A stretch of 35,070 nt of DNA from Candidatus Magasanikiibacteriota bacterium (GCA_023246755.1 JAHFHU010000005.1:1-35070); one strand, 5' to 3'; numbered from the stretch's first letter, positions 9,824-19,038 are shown. Notes: generated from the sequence alone by a model not told the origin. Numbers and translations are program-made.

Positions 9824-10009
9824 ATGGCAACAGAAGGACAGATCGCAATGACAAAAAAGAAACCAAAGTTCTCGAGTCGCAAAGTGAATCGTTGTTTTCG
9901 CTGCGGCCGTAAACATGGTTATATGCGCCTCTTTAATCTCTGCCGTATTTGTTTCCGCGAATTAGCGAACCGCGGTGAGATTCCTGGTGTGACCAAATCA
10001 AGCTGGTAA
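9824..10009 (+). CDS. rpsN: 30S ribosomal protein S14, zinc-binding type
   Basis: [27 protein letters not shown] (CxxC...CxxC), IPGVTKSSW. Confidence 0.96.
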   Translation: MATEGQIAMTKKKPKFSSRKVNRCFRCGRKHGYMRLFNLCRICFRELANRGEIPGVTKSSW

Positions 10010-10015
10010 AGCCCT

Positions 10016-10411
10016 ATGACTACAGATCCAATCGCAGACATGCTCACTCGAATCCGTAACGGCTACATGGTTAAAAAACATGAAGTATCGTTGCCGTATT
10101 CAAAAATTAAAATGGCAATCATTGAAATTCTCGTGCAGGAAGGTTTTGTTGCATCGGCTGAAAAAGTTGATGGCAAAGATGGCTTTCCAGAAATTAAAGC
10201 ACGTTTGAAATACAGTGCAGGTCGGCCAGCAATCACGGAAGTAACGCGTGTTTCACGCCCCGGTCTTCGTGTCTATAAAAAGAAAGACGAATTCAGAGCG
10301 GTGCAAAGCGGCTACGGTGTTGCAATCATCTCAACCCCCAAGGGTGTCATGACAAATCGCGCGGCGCGTGCAAGCGGGCTCGGCGGTGAACTCATGTGTA
10401 CCGTTTGGTAA
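10016..10411 (+). CDS. rpsH: 30S ribosomal protein S8
   Basis: [32 protein letters not shown]...[26 protein letters not shown]. Confidence 0.98.
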   Translation: MTTDPIADMLTRIRNGYMVKKHEVSLPYSKIKMAIIEILVQEGFVASAEKVDGKDGFPEIKARLKYSAGRPAITEVTRVSRPGLRVYKKKDEFRAVQSGYGVAIISTPKGVMTNRAARASGLGGELMCTVW

Positions 10412-10421
10412 TTTAAACCCT

Positions 10422-10967
10422 ATGTCACGTATCGGAAAAAAACCAATCGAAATTCCCGCAGGTGTTGACGTAAGCATCAACGGCCAAACCGTCTCGGTTA
10501 AAGGCCCGAAAGGCAAACTCGCAACGACTTTGCATCCGCATATCACCATCGTCAAAGACGGTTCGATTATGAATGTAAGCATTGCGGATGAAAAAGAAAA
10601 AAGCGATCGTGCATTGTGGGGACTTTCTACGACACTGGTGAACAACATGATTATTGGTGTTACCAAGGGTTATGAGAAAAAATTAGAGCTTGTTGGTGTT
10701 GGTTATCGCGCGGCAATGCAGGGTGCAGATCTCAAAGTTGAGGTTGGTTATTCACATCCGGTGATTTTCAAAATGCCAGCAGGGATCACCGTCACCGCAG
10801 AAAAAACAATGATCACGATTTCAGGTTTTGATAAACAATTGGTTGGTGAAATGGCGGCGCAGATCCGTCGCATTCGCCCGCCAGAGCCTTATAAAGGCAA
10901 AGGTATTAAATACGAAGGTGAGCAGATTCGTCGTAAGGCGGGTAAAGCTGCTAAGTCAGCTAAGTAA
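10422..10967 (+). CDS. rplF: 50S ribosomal protein L6
   Basis: MSRIGKKPIEIPAGVDV...RRIRPPEPYKGKGIKYEGE; start MSRIGKK chosen. Confidence 0.98.
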   Translation: MSRIGKKPIEIPAGVDVSINGQTVSVKGPKGKLATTLHPHITIVKDGSIMNVSIADEKEKSDRALWGLSTTLVNNMIIGVTKGYEKKLELVGVGYRAAMQGADLKVEVGYSHPVIFKMPAGITVTAEKTMITISGFDKQLVGEMAAQIRRIRPPEPYKGKGIKYEGEQIRRKAGKAAKSAK

Positions 10968-10973
10968 ACCACT

Positions 10974-11345
10974 ATGAAGAAAGATACCGCAATCTATAAA
11001 CAACAACTTCGCACACGTCGTCATACAAAGATTCGTGCAAAAGTTTCAGGAACTGAAACGTGCCCACGTCTTTCGGTGTATCGCGCGTTAACGCAAATTC
11101 ATGCGCAGCTTATTGATGATGTGAGCGGGAAAACGCTCGTCGCGGTAACAACCGAAGGTTTGACCGGGGATGCAGGGGAGCGCACGGGTAAAGTTGCTGA
11201 AAGTTATCTCGGTGGTTTGAAACTCGCAGAGCTTGCGAAGGCAAAAAATATTAGCACCGTTGTTTTTGATCGTGGTGGTTTTCGCTACCATGGTCGCGTG
11301 AGCGCATTTGCTGAAGGTGCACGCACAGGGGGTCTTCAATTTTAA
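10974..11345 (+). CDS. rplR: 50S ribosomal protein L18
   Basis: TRRHTKIRAKVSGTETCPRLSVYRALTQIHAQLIDD...VVFDRGGFRYHGRVSAFAEGAR. Confidence 0.97.
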   Translation: MKKDTAIYKQQLRTRRHTKIRAKVSGTETCPRLSVYRALTQIHAQLIDDVSGKTLVAVTTEGLTGDAGERTGKVAESYLGGLKLAELAKAKNISTVVFDRGGFRYHGRVSAFAEGARTGGLQF

Positions 11346-11350
11346 AGTTT

Positions 11351-12037
11351 ATGTCTGACGAATTACAAGTACAAACGCAAGGACTGGTTAAAGATGCGAT
11401 GACTGCGGCGCCAACGGATGCGATTCCAGCTGATGTTGAAATCATGGTTCGCGGCTCACTCGGCGGGGACGTCGGGACGGGCGGTGATCGTGGTGGACGC
11501 GGCGGAGCAGGAGGTCGTGGCGGTGGTGGACGCGGTGGACGTCGCGATGATCGCGGCGGTCGTGGAGAGCGAGAAAAAAGCGAGTTTAATCAGGTAACCC
11601 TTGATTTAGCTCGTGTTACTCGTGTGACCAAAGGTGGAAAACGTATGCGTTTTCGTGCAACGGTTGTTATCGGTGACGGCAAAGGCCGTGTTGGTTTTGC
11701 AACAAGCAAGGGTGTAGATGTGCAGGCTTCGGTTATGAAAGCGACGAACAAAGCAAAAAAACATCTCATCACGATTCCAATGCAAGATGAAACAATTCCC
11801 CACAAAGTACACGCAAAAGCGGGTGCAGCTCAAGTGATCATCATGCCAGCGCCAAAAGGTTCGGGAATTATCGCGGGTGGGCCGGTTCGTATCGCGCTGC
11901 AACTTGCGGGCGTTCCGAATGCATCGGCAAAATTACTCGGTTCAAACAATAAAATTAACAATGTGCGTGCGACGATTGATGCATTAAAAATGCTCAAGCC
12001 GATTCGTGTACGTGCTTCAAAAGAAAAGGCTCAATAA
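11351..12037 (+). CDS. rpsE: 30S ribosomal protein S5 with Gly/Arg-rich N-terminal extension
   Basis: VTRVTKGGKRMRFRATVVIGDGKGRVGFATSKG...PAPKGSGIIAGGPVR. Confidence 0.97.
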   Translation: MSDELQVQTQGLVKDAMTAAPTDAIPADVEIMVRGSLGGDVGTGGDRGGRGGAGGRGGGGRGGRRDDRGGRGEREKSEFNQVTLDLARVTRVTKGGKRMRFRATVVIGDGKGRVGFATSKGVDVQASVMKATNKAKKHLITIPMQDETIPHKVHAKAGAAQVIIMPAPKGSGIIAGGPVRIALQLAGVPNASAKLLGSNNKINNVRATIDALKMLKPIRVRASKEKAQ

Positions 12038-12048
12038 TTTTTCGTCGT

Positions 12049-12486
12049 ATGTTGCTAGGACACTCAATCAAATCAAAACACGGAGCACGTCGTACATCGG
12101 CTGCTGTTGGTCGTGGCCACGGTTCAGGTCTTGGAACAACTGCAGGTCGCGGTCAAAAGGGTCAGCGCGCTCGTTCTGGCGGTCGCCACAAATTGAAATT
12201 TTTTGGTAGCAAAGGACTCATCCAGAGCATGCCAAAAATGCGTGGGTTTAAGTCGCCGCATGTAAAAATCGTGACCATCACCACGGCGCAATTGCAGCGC
12301 GAGTTCGCGGATGGTACAATCATCACGGCTGCAGAATTAAAAAAAGTTGGCCTTATCGCGCGCGTGAGTGTCAAAGCTAAAATTGTTGGCAACACCAAAC
12401 TTGAGAAAAAATTTACACTTACGGGCATTCCAACAACTGCGGGTGCGAAAGCTGCGCTTGAGGCAGCGGGCGGCGCGGTAAAATAA
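12049..12486 (+). CDS. rplO: 50S ribosomal protein L15
   Basis: GHSIKSKHGARRTSAAVGRGHGSGLGTTAGRGQKGQRARSGG. Confidence 0.97.
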   Translation: MLLGHSIKSKHGARRTSAAVGRGHGSGLGTTAGRGQKGQRARSGGRHKLKFFGSKGLIQSMPKMRGFKSPHVKIVTITTAQLQREFADGTIITAAELKKVGLIARVSVKAKIVGNTKLEKKFTLTGIPTTAGAKAALEAAGGAVK

Positions 12487-12496
12487 CCTTCCTCCT

Positions 12497-13771
12497 ATGT
12501 GGGAACGATTGAAACAGATCTGGATGATTCAAGATCTCCGGAAAAGCATTCTTTTTGTCATTGCATTGCTCGTGCTCGTCCGGCTCGCTGCGCATGTTCC
12601 GATTCCGGGAATTAACGCCGCCGCTCTTCAAGGTTTTATCGCGCAAAACCAAATTATTGGTTTGCTTAATATTTTTTCCGGCGGTACACTCCAGAGTTTT
12701 TCAGTTATCATGATGGGTGTGGGTCCATATATCACCGCATCAATTATTTTTCAGTTGCTCGGCATGATCGTTCCGTCGATTGAGGAGCTTCAAAAAGAAG
12801 GTGAGTCAGGTCAGCAGCGTATCAATCAGTGGACGCGTCTCGCGACCGTTCCGCTCGCGCTCTTGCAATCATTTGGTACGATCAACTTACTTCGTCAATC
12901 GCAAGCAAATATTTTTGTTGACCTTACCGTCTTCAAACTTATCACGATCATGATTACGGTTACCGCGGGCACACTGTTTTTGGTGTGGCTTGGCGAACTG
13001 ATCACGGAAAAAAATATTGGCAACGGCGTTTCGATTCTGATTTTTACTGGCATCATCTCGAGTTTGCCAACCGCGGTTGAGCGAATGATTTTGACATTTG
13101 ATAAATCACAGCTGATTCAATTAATCGCACTTGCGGTACTTGCGGTGATTACGATTGTGGGCGTTGTCTTTATCACCCAAGGTCAACGCATCATTCCTGT
13201 CCAATATGCCCGCCAGATGCGTGGCAGTCGTATGTTTGGCGGTGTCTCAACGCATTTGCCGATTAAAGTCAATATGGCCGGTGTGATTCCGATCATTTTT
13301 GCGATTTCGCTCGTTTTGTTTCCACCGCTTATCGCGCAATTTTTTGTGCGTGCGCGAACGGCATGGATTGCGAGTGCGGCCGAGCGCGTCATACAAATTT
13401 TTAACGATCAACTCATTTACGGCATTTTGTATTTCGTGCTTGTATTCGGGTTTACATTCTTCTACACATCAATCGTGTTTCAGCCAGAAAAAGTCGCTGA
13501 AAATTTGCAAAAACAGGGTGGGTTTATTCCCGGTATTCGTCCCGGAACTGCAACGGCGGAATATCTTTCACGCGTGACCAACCGTGTCATGCTTGCGGGC
13601 GCGCTGTTTCTTGCGGTGATCGCGGTGTTGCCACTCGTCGTGCAAAAAATGATGGGAACGGGGACACTGCTTATTGGCGGAACAAGTCTTCTCATCGTTG
13701 TTTCCGTTATCATCGAAACAATGGGTAAACTTGAATCGCAAGTTACCATGCACGAGTACGATAAGCTATGA
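12497..13771 (+). CDS. secY: Preprotein translocase subunit SecY
   Basis: Polytopic membrane protein; RLAAHVPIPGIN, MMGVGPYITASIIFQLL, LGELITEKNIGNGVSILIF. Confidence 0.99.
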   Translation: MWERLKQIWMIQDLRKSILFVIALLVLVRLAAHVPIPGINAAALQGFIAQNQIIGLLNIFSGGTLQSFSVIMMGVGPYITASIIFQLLGMIVPSIEELQKEGESGQQRINQWTRLATVPLALLQSFGTINLLRQSQANIFVDLTVFKLITIMITVTAGTLFLVWLGELITEKNIGNGVSILIFTGIISSLPTAVERMILTFDKSQLIQLIALAVLAVITIVGVVFITQGQRIIPVQYARQMRGSRMFGGVSTHLPIKVNMAGVIPIIFAISLVLFPPLIAQFFVRARTAWIASAAERVIQIFNDQLIYGILYFVLVFGFTFFYTSIVFQPEKVAENLQKQGGFIPGIRPGTATAEYLSRVTNRVMLAGALFLAVIAVLPLVVQKMMGTGTLLIGGTSLLIVVSVIIETMGKLESQVTMHEYDKL

Positions 13772-14412
13772 GTCAAGAACTCGAGGGGCAGCACCGGTTA
13801 ATTTTGATCGGCCCTCAAGGTTCTGGCAAGGGTACACAGGCAGAGCTTTTGTCTGTGTATTTGCAAATTCCGACCATATCAACCGGACAGCTTTGTCGAA
13901 GCGAAATTGAGCACGGAACAGAGCTCGGAAAAAAAATCGAACAGTGGGTGCGGGGTGGAGAACTTGTTCCGGATGATGTTATAACGGCGATGCTTAAAAA
14001 ACGCATCGCAGATTATGATGCGCAAGATGGTTTTATCCTTGATGGTTTCCCGCGTACCGTTGCGCAAGCCGAAGCATCCGAATCATGGATGCGACCAACA
14101 AAAGTTATCGTACTCGAAATTAATGATAAGGTTGCGGTTGCGCGCATGACGAGCCGCCGCGCGTGTACGCAATGCCGTTTTAAAACGACAGCTGAGTATG
14201 TTGCAAAACATGGCGATGAATGTCCGCGTTGTTTTGGAAAAATTGTTCAACGAGACGATGATTCGCCCGAGGTAATTCAGACGCGTCTTGATATGTACCA
14301 TCGGGTGACACAGCCCGTGATAAATTTTTATCGAGATCGCGATGAGTGCGAGCGTTTTAATGGCGCGCTGTCGATCCCACTTGTTTTTATGGAAATTGCA
14401 CACGTGCTATAA
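13768..14412 (+). CDS. adk: Adenylate kinase (zinc-type LID), 4-nt overlap with secY
   Basis: LILIGPQGSGKGTQAELL, GFILDGFPRTVAQAE, LID CTQCRF...CPRC. Confidence 0.96.
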   Translation: MSQELEGQHRLILIGPQGSGKGTQAELLSVYLQIPTISTGQLCRSEIEHGTELGKKIEQWVRGGELVPDDVITAMLKKRIADYDAQDGFILDGFPRTVAQAEASESWMRPTKVIVLEINDKVAVARMTSRRACTQCRFKTTAEYVAKHGDECPRCFGKIVQRDDDSPEVIQTRLDMYHRVTQPVINFYRDRDECERFNGALSIPLVFMEIAHVL

Positions 14413-14413
14413 T
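14408..14413 (+). promoter_or_regulatory. Candidate extended -10 of map
   Basis: TGCTATAAT, ATG 10 nt downstream; no good -35. Confidence 0.45.
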
Positions 14414-14423
14414 TTGTTTTGCC

Positions 14424-15233
14424 ATGAAAAAAAAATTTATAAAATCTGATGACGCGCTTGTCGCAATTCGTACGGGCGGAAAATTGCTCGGCGAAATTTT
14501 AGAAAAAGTTTCGTGTGCGGTGAAGGTGGGTGTTACAACAAAATCTCTCGATGATTATGCATGTGAGTTGATTGTTGCCGCAGGTGGACGCCCTGCTTTT
14601 TTGGGGTATCAAATTTCTCCACGCTATCCGGCATATCCGGCGGGCCTTTGTGTTTCCGTGAATGATGAAGTGGTACACGGCATTCCGAAATCAACACAAG
14701 TGCTTGTGGCGGGTGATATCGTTGGTCTCGACATCGGCATGGAGTGGCCGTACAAAAAAAATGGTCCCGCCGGATTTTATACGGATACGGCGATGACGGT
14801 GAGTGCGGGGACGGCGAGCGCTGAAGATAAAAAATTGATGGACCGAACGTATGCGGCGCTCCGCGCTGGAATTAGTGCGGCGCACGATGGTGGGGAGGTT
14901 CGTGATATTAGTCGAGCGATTGAAGGTTCGCTCAAACCATTTGGTTACGGAATCGTCGAAGATCTTGTTGGCCATGGCGTTGGATATAGCGTCCACGAAG
15001 ATCCGCAAATTCCAAATTTTTTATATCGGGGCGCGCCTGTTATCCCGCTCAAATCTGGGATGGTGTTGGCGCTGGAGCCTATGGTCAATCGGGGCGGCTC
15101 GGAGGTTTACACTGATCGCGATGCGTGGACCATTAAAACATCGGATCGCTCACGGAGCGCTCATTTTGAACACACGATTATCATCACCGACACAGGGGCG
15201 GATATTGTCACATTGCGTCCCGGTGAATTATAA
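14424..15233 (+). CDS. map: Methionine aminopeptidase type I
   Basis: VNDEVVHGIPKSTQVLVAGDIVGLDIG, GHGVGYSVHEDPQIPNF, GMVLALEPMV. Confidence 0.97.
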   Translation: MKKKFIKSDDALVAIRTGGKLLGEILEKVSCAVKVGVTTKSLDDYACELIVAAGGRPAFLGYQISPRYPAYPAGLCVSVNDEVVHGIPKSTQVLVAGDIVGLDIGMEWPYKKNGPAGFYTDTAMTVSAGTASAEDKKLMDRTYAALRAGISAAHDGGEVRDISRAIEGSLKPFGYGIVEDLVGHGVGYSVHEDPQIPNFLYRGAPVIPLKSGMVLALEPMVNRGGSEVYTDRDAWTIKTSDRSRSAHFEHTIIITDTGADIVTLRPGEL

Positions 15234-15234
15234 T
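15205..15234 (+). promoter_or_regulatory. ruvX promoter embedded in 3' end of map
   Basis: TTGTCA (15205-15210) - 18 nt - TATAAT (15229-15234). Confidence 0.7.
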
Positions 15235-15241
15235 AAATCAT

Positions 15242-15649
15242 ATGCCTATTTTGGGTTTTGATCATGGTGGTCGTCGCATCGGCGTCGCAATCGTTCCGGA
15301 TGATACAAGTTTTGCGTTGCCTCTTCTGACAATTGACGGCACGGAAGACGAACAGTGGCAGCAGCTCGACGTGTTGATTCGCAAACAGTCACCACGATCG
15401 GTTGTGATTGGTTTGCCGGTCACGATGGCGGGCACCGAAGGTGATCAGGCAAAAATCGTGCGTGATTTTGGCGCACAATTTTTTGAACGATACAATGTGC
15501 CGGTGAATTATATTGATGAGCGCATGTCTTCGCAACAGGCAGCAGCTGCGGGCGCAACAGATATCGACGCATCATCCGCCGCGATTATTTTGGATTCATA
15601 TCTTGCAAAAACGGGCGCAAGCAGCGTTGATGATTTATTTGATTTGTGA
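15242..15649 (+). CDS. ruvX: Putative Holliday junction resolvase / pre-16S nuclease YqgF family
   Basis: ILGFDHGGRRIGVAI...VVIGLPVTMAGTEG...VNYIDERMSSQQA. Confidence 0.92.
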   Translation: MPILGFDHGGRRIGVAIVPDDTSFALPLLTIDGTEDEQWQQLDVLIRKQSPRSVVIGLPVTMAGTEGDQAKIVRDFGAQFFERYNVPVNYIDERMSSQQAAAAGATDIDASSAAIILDSYLAKTGASSVDDLFDL

Positions 15650-16269
15650 CGATAACGGACAGCGCGATTATTTTATCGCGCGAATCGTGGCGCGAAGCAG
15701 ATAAACGCGCGTGTTTTTTTACGTTGCATCATGGGAAATTGGAAGCGATCGCGGTTGGTGCGCATAAAATTAAAAGCAAACTCGCGGGGCATCTTGAGCC
15801 GCTTCGTGCCGTTGAGGTTATGTTCGCAGAGGGTGCTCGTGGATTTAAAATCGCGCAATGTGTAACGCGCCACAATTTTTTTGATGCTGCGTCGGCAAAT
15901 TTTTTTCGTGCGCGGGCACTCGGGACGCTTGCGCGGTTTGTTAATCGGGTGATGGAATTTCATCATTGTGATGCGATCATGTATGAGTTTTTATTTCGAG
16001 CACTTGCTGAAATTCAATCGGTTCCGGTTGATGCTATTGATCAGGCGGTCGGGCAACAACTATACAAACTTGCCGAACATTGTGGGTATGCTCCCGAGTT
16101 TAATCAGTGTGTTGTGTGTGGGAAGCGGGAGCGTTTAACCCGGTTTTGTGCAGCGCTCGGCGGTGTAATTTGTGCTGATGAGCGCGTTAATGACCGTGTC
16201 GCACATTTTGATGGTGCGAAATCATATGAGCATGTGTACACATTTTTAAAATGGCGGCACCTTGTGTAG
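15646..16269 (+). CDS. recO: DNA repair protein RecO (GTG start, 4-nt overlap with ruvX)
   Basis: N-terminal OB-fold-like start, HKIKSKLAGHLEPL, Cys-cluster CVVCGKRERLTRFCAALGGVIC. Confidence 0.88.
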   Translation: MTITDSAIILSRESWREADKRACFFTLHHGKLEAIAVGAHKIKSKLAGHLEPLRAVEVMFAEGARGFKIAQCVTRHNFFDAASANFFRARALGTLARFVNRVMEFHHCDAIMYEFLFRALAEIQSVPVDAIDQAVGQQLYKLAEHCGYAPEFNQCVVCGKRERLTRFCAALGGVICADERVNDRVAHFDGAKSYEHVYTFLKWRHLV

Positions 16270-16290
16270 TTTTTGAATGCTCGTTATAAT
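16262..16290 (+). promoter_or_regulatory. Promoter of small acidic ORF
   Basis: TTGTGT - 17 nt - TATAAT (16285-16290). Confidence 0.55.
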
Positions 16291-16318
16291 TTTATCTGTT
16301 ATTAATTTATTTTTTTGT

Positions 16319-16405
16319 ATGGCGTTAGATGAAGAAAATGAAGAAGAGGTAGAAGACGTGACGGGATCTGATGCAGATTTTGACGATGAAGAAGCGAGCG
16401 CGTGA
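16319..16405 (+). CDS. Small highly acidic protein (28 aa), uncharacterised
   Basis: MALDEENEEEVEDVTGSDADFDDEEASA*; TATG start context, own perfect -10; below the ORF-track length cut-off. Confidence 0.6.
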   Translation: MALDEENEEEVEDVTGSDADFDDEEASA

Positions 16406-16993
16406 TTATTGCTTATTTGCGAGTAGCTTTTTTTTCGAAAAATACGAAATCACGTGACTTGAAACGAGTAAGATGAGAACTCCAATTCCGAGTCCAATTT
16501 CAGCGTACCGCAACGATCGATGCAGATAATGAACGGAACGCCATGAACCATAGGCGAGCCCCGCGATAACCAAAATCCATAGCGCCGATGTTATTATGTC
16601 GATGCGGATAAATTTTTTTAGTGGAATTCGGAGCATGCCGGATCTGATCACAACTGCGCGATGCAATCCGTACGTAAATTTTGAAATTAAAAAGAAGGTG
16701 AACGATATGCGGTTGAGCCGATGATCAAATGGATGCATGATGCGTTCATAAAATCGAGCGATGCGGGGGAATTTTTGCGTACCGTAATAGCCAATCGCGT
16801 AGGAGCTCATGTCCGTTAAGATAACCGTAAGGCAAATTGTTGCAACTGCAGCGTAAATGTTGAGTGTTCCGTGGTACGACAAAAACATGACCGAGTAGAT
16901 GACACCCTCGCCTTCTAAAAATATTAAAATTGCGATGAGTGGATAGATAATCCAGCCCAATTGCGCAATATAGTGTGCGAAAAAAATATGCAT
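16406..16993 (-). CDS. DedA/VTT-domain family membrane protein
   Basis: LGWIIYPLIAILIFLEGEGVIYSVMFLSYHG..., GYYGTQKFPRIARFYERIMHPFDHR...SKFTYGLHRAVVIRSGMLRIPLKKF; start set to MHIFF because the upstream ATG overlaps the -10. Confidence 0.8.
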   Translation of the reverse strand: MHIFFAHYIAQLGWIIYPLIAILIFLEGEGVIYSVMFLSYHGTLNIYAAVATICLTVILTDMSSYAIGYYGTQKFPRIARFYERIMHPFDHRLNRISFTFFLISKFTYGLHRAVVIRSGMLRIPLKKFIRIDIITSALWILVIAGLAYGSWRSVHYLHRSLRYAEIGLGIGVLILLVSSHVISYFSKKKLLANKQ

Positions 16994-17003
16994 GGTATGA
17001 ACC

Positions 17004-17032
17004 ATTAAACCGGTCGCGACCGCGTTTGTCAA
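17004..17032 (-). promoter_or_regulatory. Promoter of DedA-like gene
   Basis: minus strand TTGACA (17032-17027) - 17 nt - TTTAAT (17009-17004). Confidence 0.7.
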
Positions 17033-17054
17033 ACGCCCGTGTTTTCGCTATACT
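17026..17054 (+). promoter_or_regulatory. asnS promoter
   Basis: TTGTCA (17026-17031) - 17 nt - TATACT (17049-17054). Confidence 0.75.
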
Positions 17055-17081
17055 GCCGAAACGGCAATGAGCCGATTTTAT

Positions 17082-18374
17082 ATGGTTGATATCACAGAAC
17101 TTACACAAAAAGTTGGTGAAGAGGTTGAGCTATCCGGCTGGGCGTTCAATGTGAGATCGTCTGGAAGCATCTTTTTTTTGCAGCTGCGCGACGGAACGGG
17201 CCGCGTGCAAATCGTGTTTTCAAAAAGTGAGGTTGACGCGCCAACGTGGGACGTTTTGCAGGCGCTCACGATGGAGGCGTCGATTACGGTTGTGGGAGTG
17301 GTCAAAGCCGAGCCACGCGCCCCGAGTGGAATTGAGTTGACCGGAATTTCATGCGTGCTTATCGCGGCGGTTGTTGGTGAATTTCCCATTTCAAAAAAAG
17401 AGCATGGCGTTGATTTTTTAATGGACCATCGGCATCTGTGGCTTCGGTCGTCGCGACAAGAAGCGATCATGCGCGTACGAAGCGAAATCGAATTTGCGAT
17501 GCGCGAATTTTTGTATGAACGAGGTTTTGTGACGGCGGATTCCCCGATTTTTACGCCGAATGCATGTGAGGGAACGAGCGATTTGTTTGAAGTCAAATAT
17601 TTTGATGAGATTGCGTATTTGTCGCAAAGTGGACAGCTCTATCAAGAGGCAACTTCGTCGGCGCTCAAGCGTACGTATTGTTTTGGTCCGACGTTTCGGA
17701 GCGAAAAATCCAAAACACGTCGACATTTAACTGAATTTTGGATGCTTGAGGCTGAAGCGTCATTCATGGATCAGGAACAAAATATGCAGCTGCAAGAAGA
17801 TTTGACGGTGTATGTTGTGCGTCGTGTGCTTGAGCGTCGCGCCGATGATCTGAAAACATTGGAACGTGATGTTGCGCCGCTTCAAAAAACGGTGGAAGGC
17901 GGGTTTCCGCGCATTCGGTATACCGACGCGATTGCAGCGTTGCAAAAATTGGGGAGCGATATCAAAGACGGCGATGATCTTGGCGCGGATGATGAAACGG
18001 TTTTGACGAAACAATATGATCGGCCGATTTTTATCACGCATTATCCGGTCGGAGTCAAGGCGTTTTATATGAAGCCGGATCCGGCAGACGCGCGTTTTGC
18101 GCTCAACGCCGATATGCTCGCGCCCGAAGGATACGGTGAGGTGATTGGGGGTTCGCAACGTATCGATGATCTTGCGCTCCTTGAAGCGCGCATTAAAGAA
18201 CATGGTTTGCCGGCGGCGGCGTTTGAATGGTATTTAGATTTGCGTCGCTATGGTTCGGTTCCGCATTCGGGTTTTGGGATCGGATTAGAGCGCAGTGTCG
18301 CATGGATTTGCGGACTCGAGCACATCCGCGAGGCGATTCCATTTGCGCGAACATTAAATCGACTGAATCCATAA
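17082..18374 (+). CDS. asnS: Asparaginyl-tRNA synthetase
   Basis: OB-fold N-term; YLSQSGQLYQEA, FGPTFRSEKSKTRRHLTEFWMLEAE, GFGIGLERSVAWICGLEHIREAIPFART. Confidence 0.95.
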   Translation: MVDITELTQKVGEEVELSGWAFNVRSSGSIFFLQLRDGTGRVQIVFSKSEVDAPTWDVLQALTMEASITVVGVVKAEPRAPSGIELTGISCVLIAAVVGEFPISKKEHGVDFLMDHRHLWLRSSRQEAIMRVRSEIEFAMREFLYERGFVTADSPIFTPNACEGTSDLFEVKYFDEIAYLSQSGQLYQEATSSALKRTYCFGPTFRSEKSKTRRHLTEFWMLEAEASFMDQEQNMQLQEDLTVYVVRRVLERRADDLKTLERDVAPLQKTVEGGFPRIRYTDAIAALQKLGSDIKDGDDLGADDETVLTKQYDRPIFITHYPVGVKAFYMKPDPADARFALNADMLAPEGYGEVIGGSQRIDDLALLEARIKEHGLPAAAFEWYLDLRRYGSVPHSGFGIGLERSVAWICGLEHIREAIPFARTLNRLNP

Positions 18375-18378
18375 TGAT

Positions 18379-19038
18379 ATGATGCGGCGTTTTTTGTCGA
18401 TCGCAGCTGCAATATTTTTTTTAGGAGTTGGGTGTGGTCGCGCGACGCAGCCGGAGTTTTTTTTGCGTACCGTGAACAGTGTCTCGCCGGATGAAGTTGA
18501 TCAGGCATTGTATGTGCGTGGCGCCGATGGTGTTGTAAAGATGCTCGTGCCGAGTGTTCATGCGGCGCTTGGCGACTGGTTGCAAGATGGGCGATTTTTG
18601 GTTTTGGAAAAAAAATCGTCGGGCGGCAATCAGCTCGTGTTTGGTGTTGGGTGTAATGAAGTATGTGTTGGTGATGCGGCGTATGTGTTTGATGTCGTCG
18701 CACGACAATTCGTGAAGAATGGGGCGACAGAGCTCATGTCAAATTATGATGGCTCACCCCTATTTTTTTCTGTTGATGGTCGTTTTCTCGCATTGCTGCG
18801 GACGCCCCTTAAATCGCCGCAATCCGTTTCGCTTATCGATCTCGCGCAGTTGCGTGTCGTGAAGCGGGCCGATCTTGATGCGGTCGAAAATTATTTTCAT
18901 CGCGCGTCGAGTTCTGAAACTTTGGTTGTGTCATCGGAAACACGGTGGATTTCAGCAACGGATTTTCAAGTCGCCTTGTTTGAGGATGATGCGGCGAGTA
19001 TACAGCCGATTAAACGATATTTAAAAATTTCATTATGA
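18379..19038 (+). CDS. Predicted lipoprotein, unknown function
   Basis: Signal peptide with lipobox FLGVGC. Confidence 0.75.
   Translation: MMRRFLSIAAAIFFLGVGCGRATQPEFFLRTVNSVSPDEVDQALYVRGADGVVKMLVPSVHAALGDWLQDGRFLVLEKKSSGGNQLVFGVGCNEVCVGDAAYVFDVVARQFVKNGATELMSNYDGSPLFFSVDGRFLALLRTPLKSPQSVSLIDLAQLRVVKRADLDAVENYFHRASSSETLVVSSETRWISATDFQVALFEDDAASIQPIKRYLKISL

Noticed and set aside
15641-15650. Possible recoding of TGA (as in some CPR lineages)
   Set aside because: TGA acts as a normal stop (FkbM, ruvX, small acidic ORF), and conserved proteins show no in-frame TGA.
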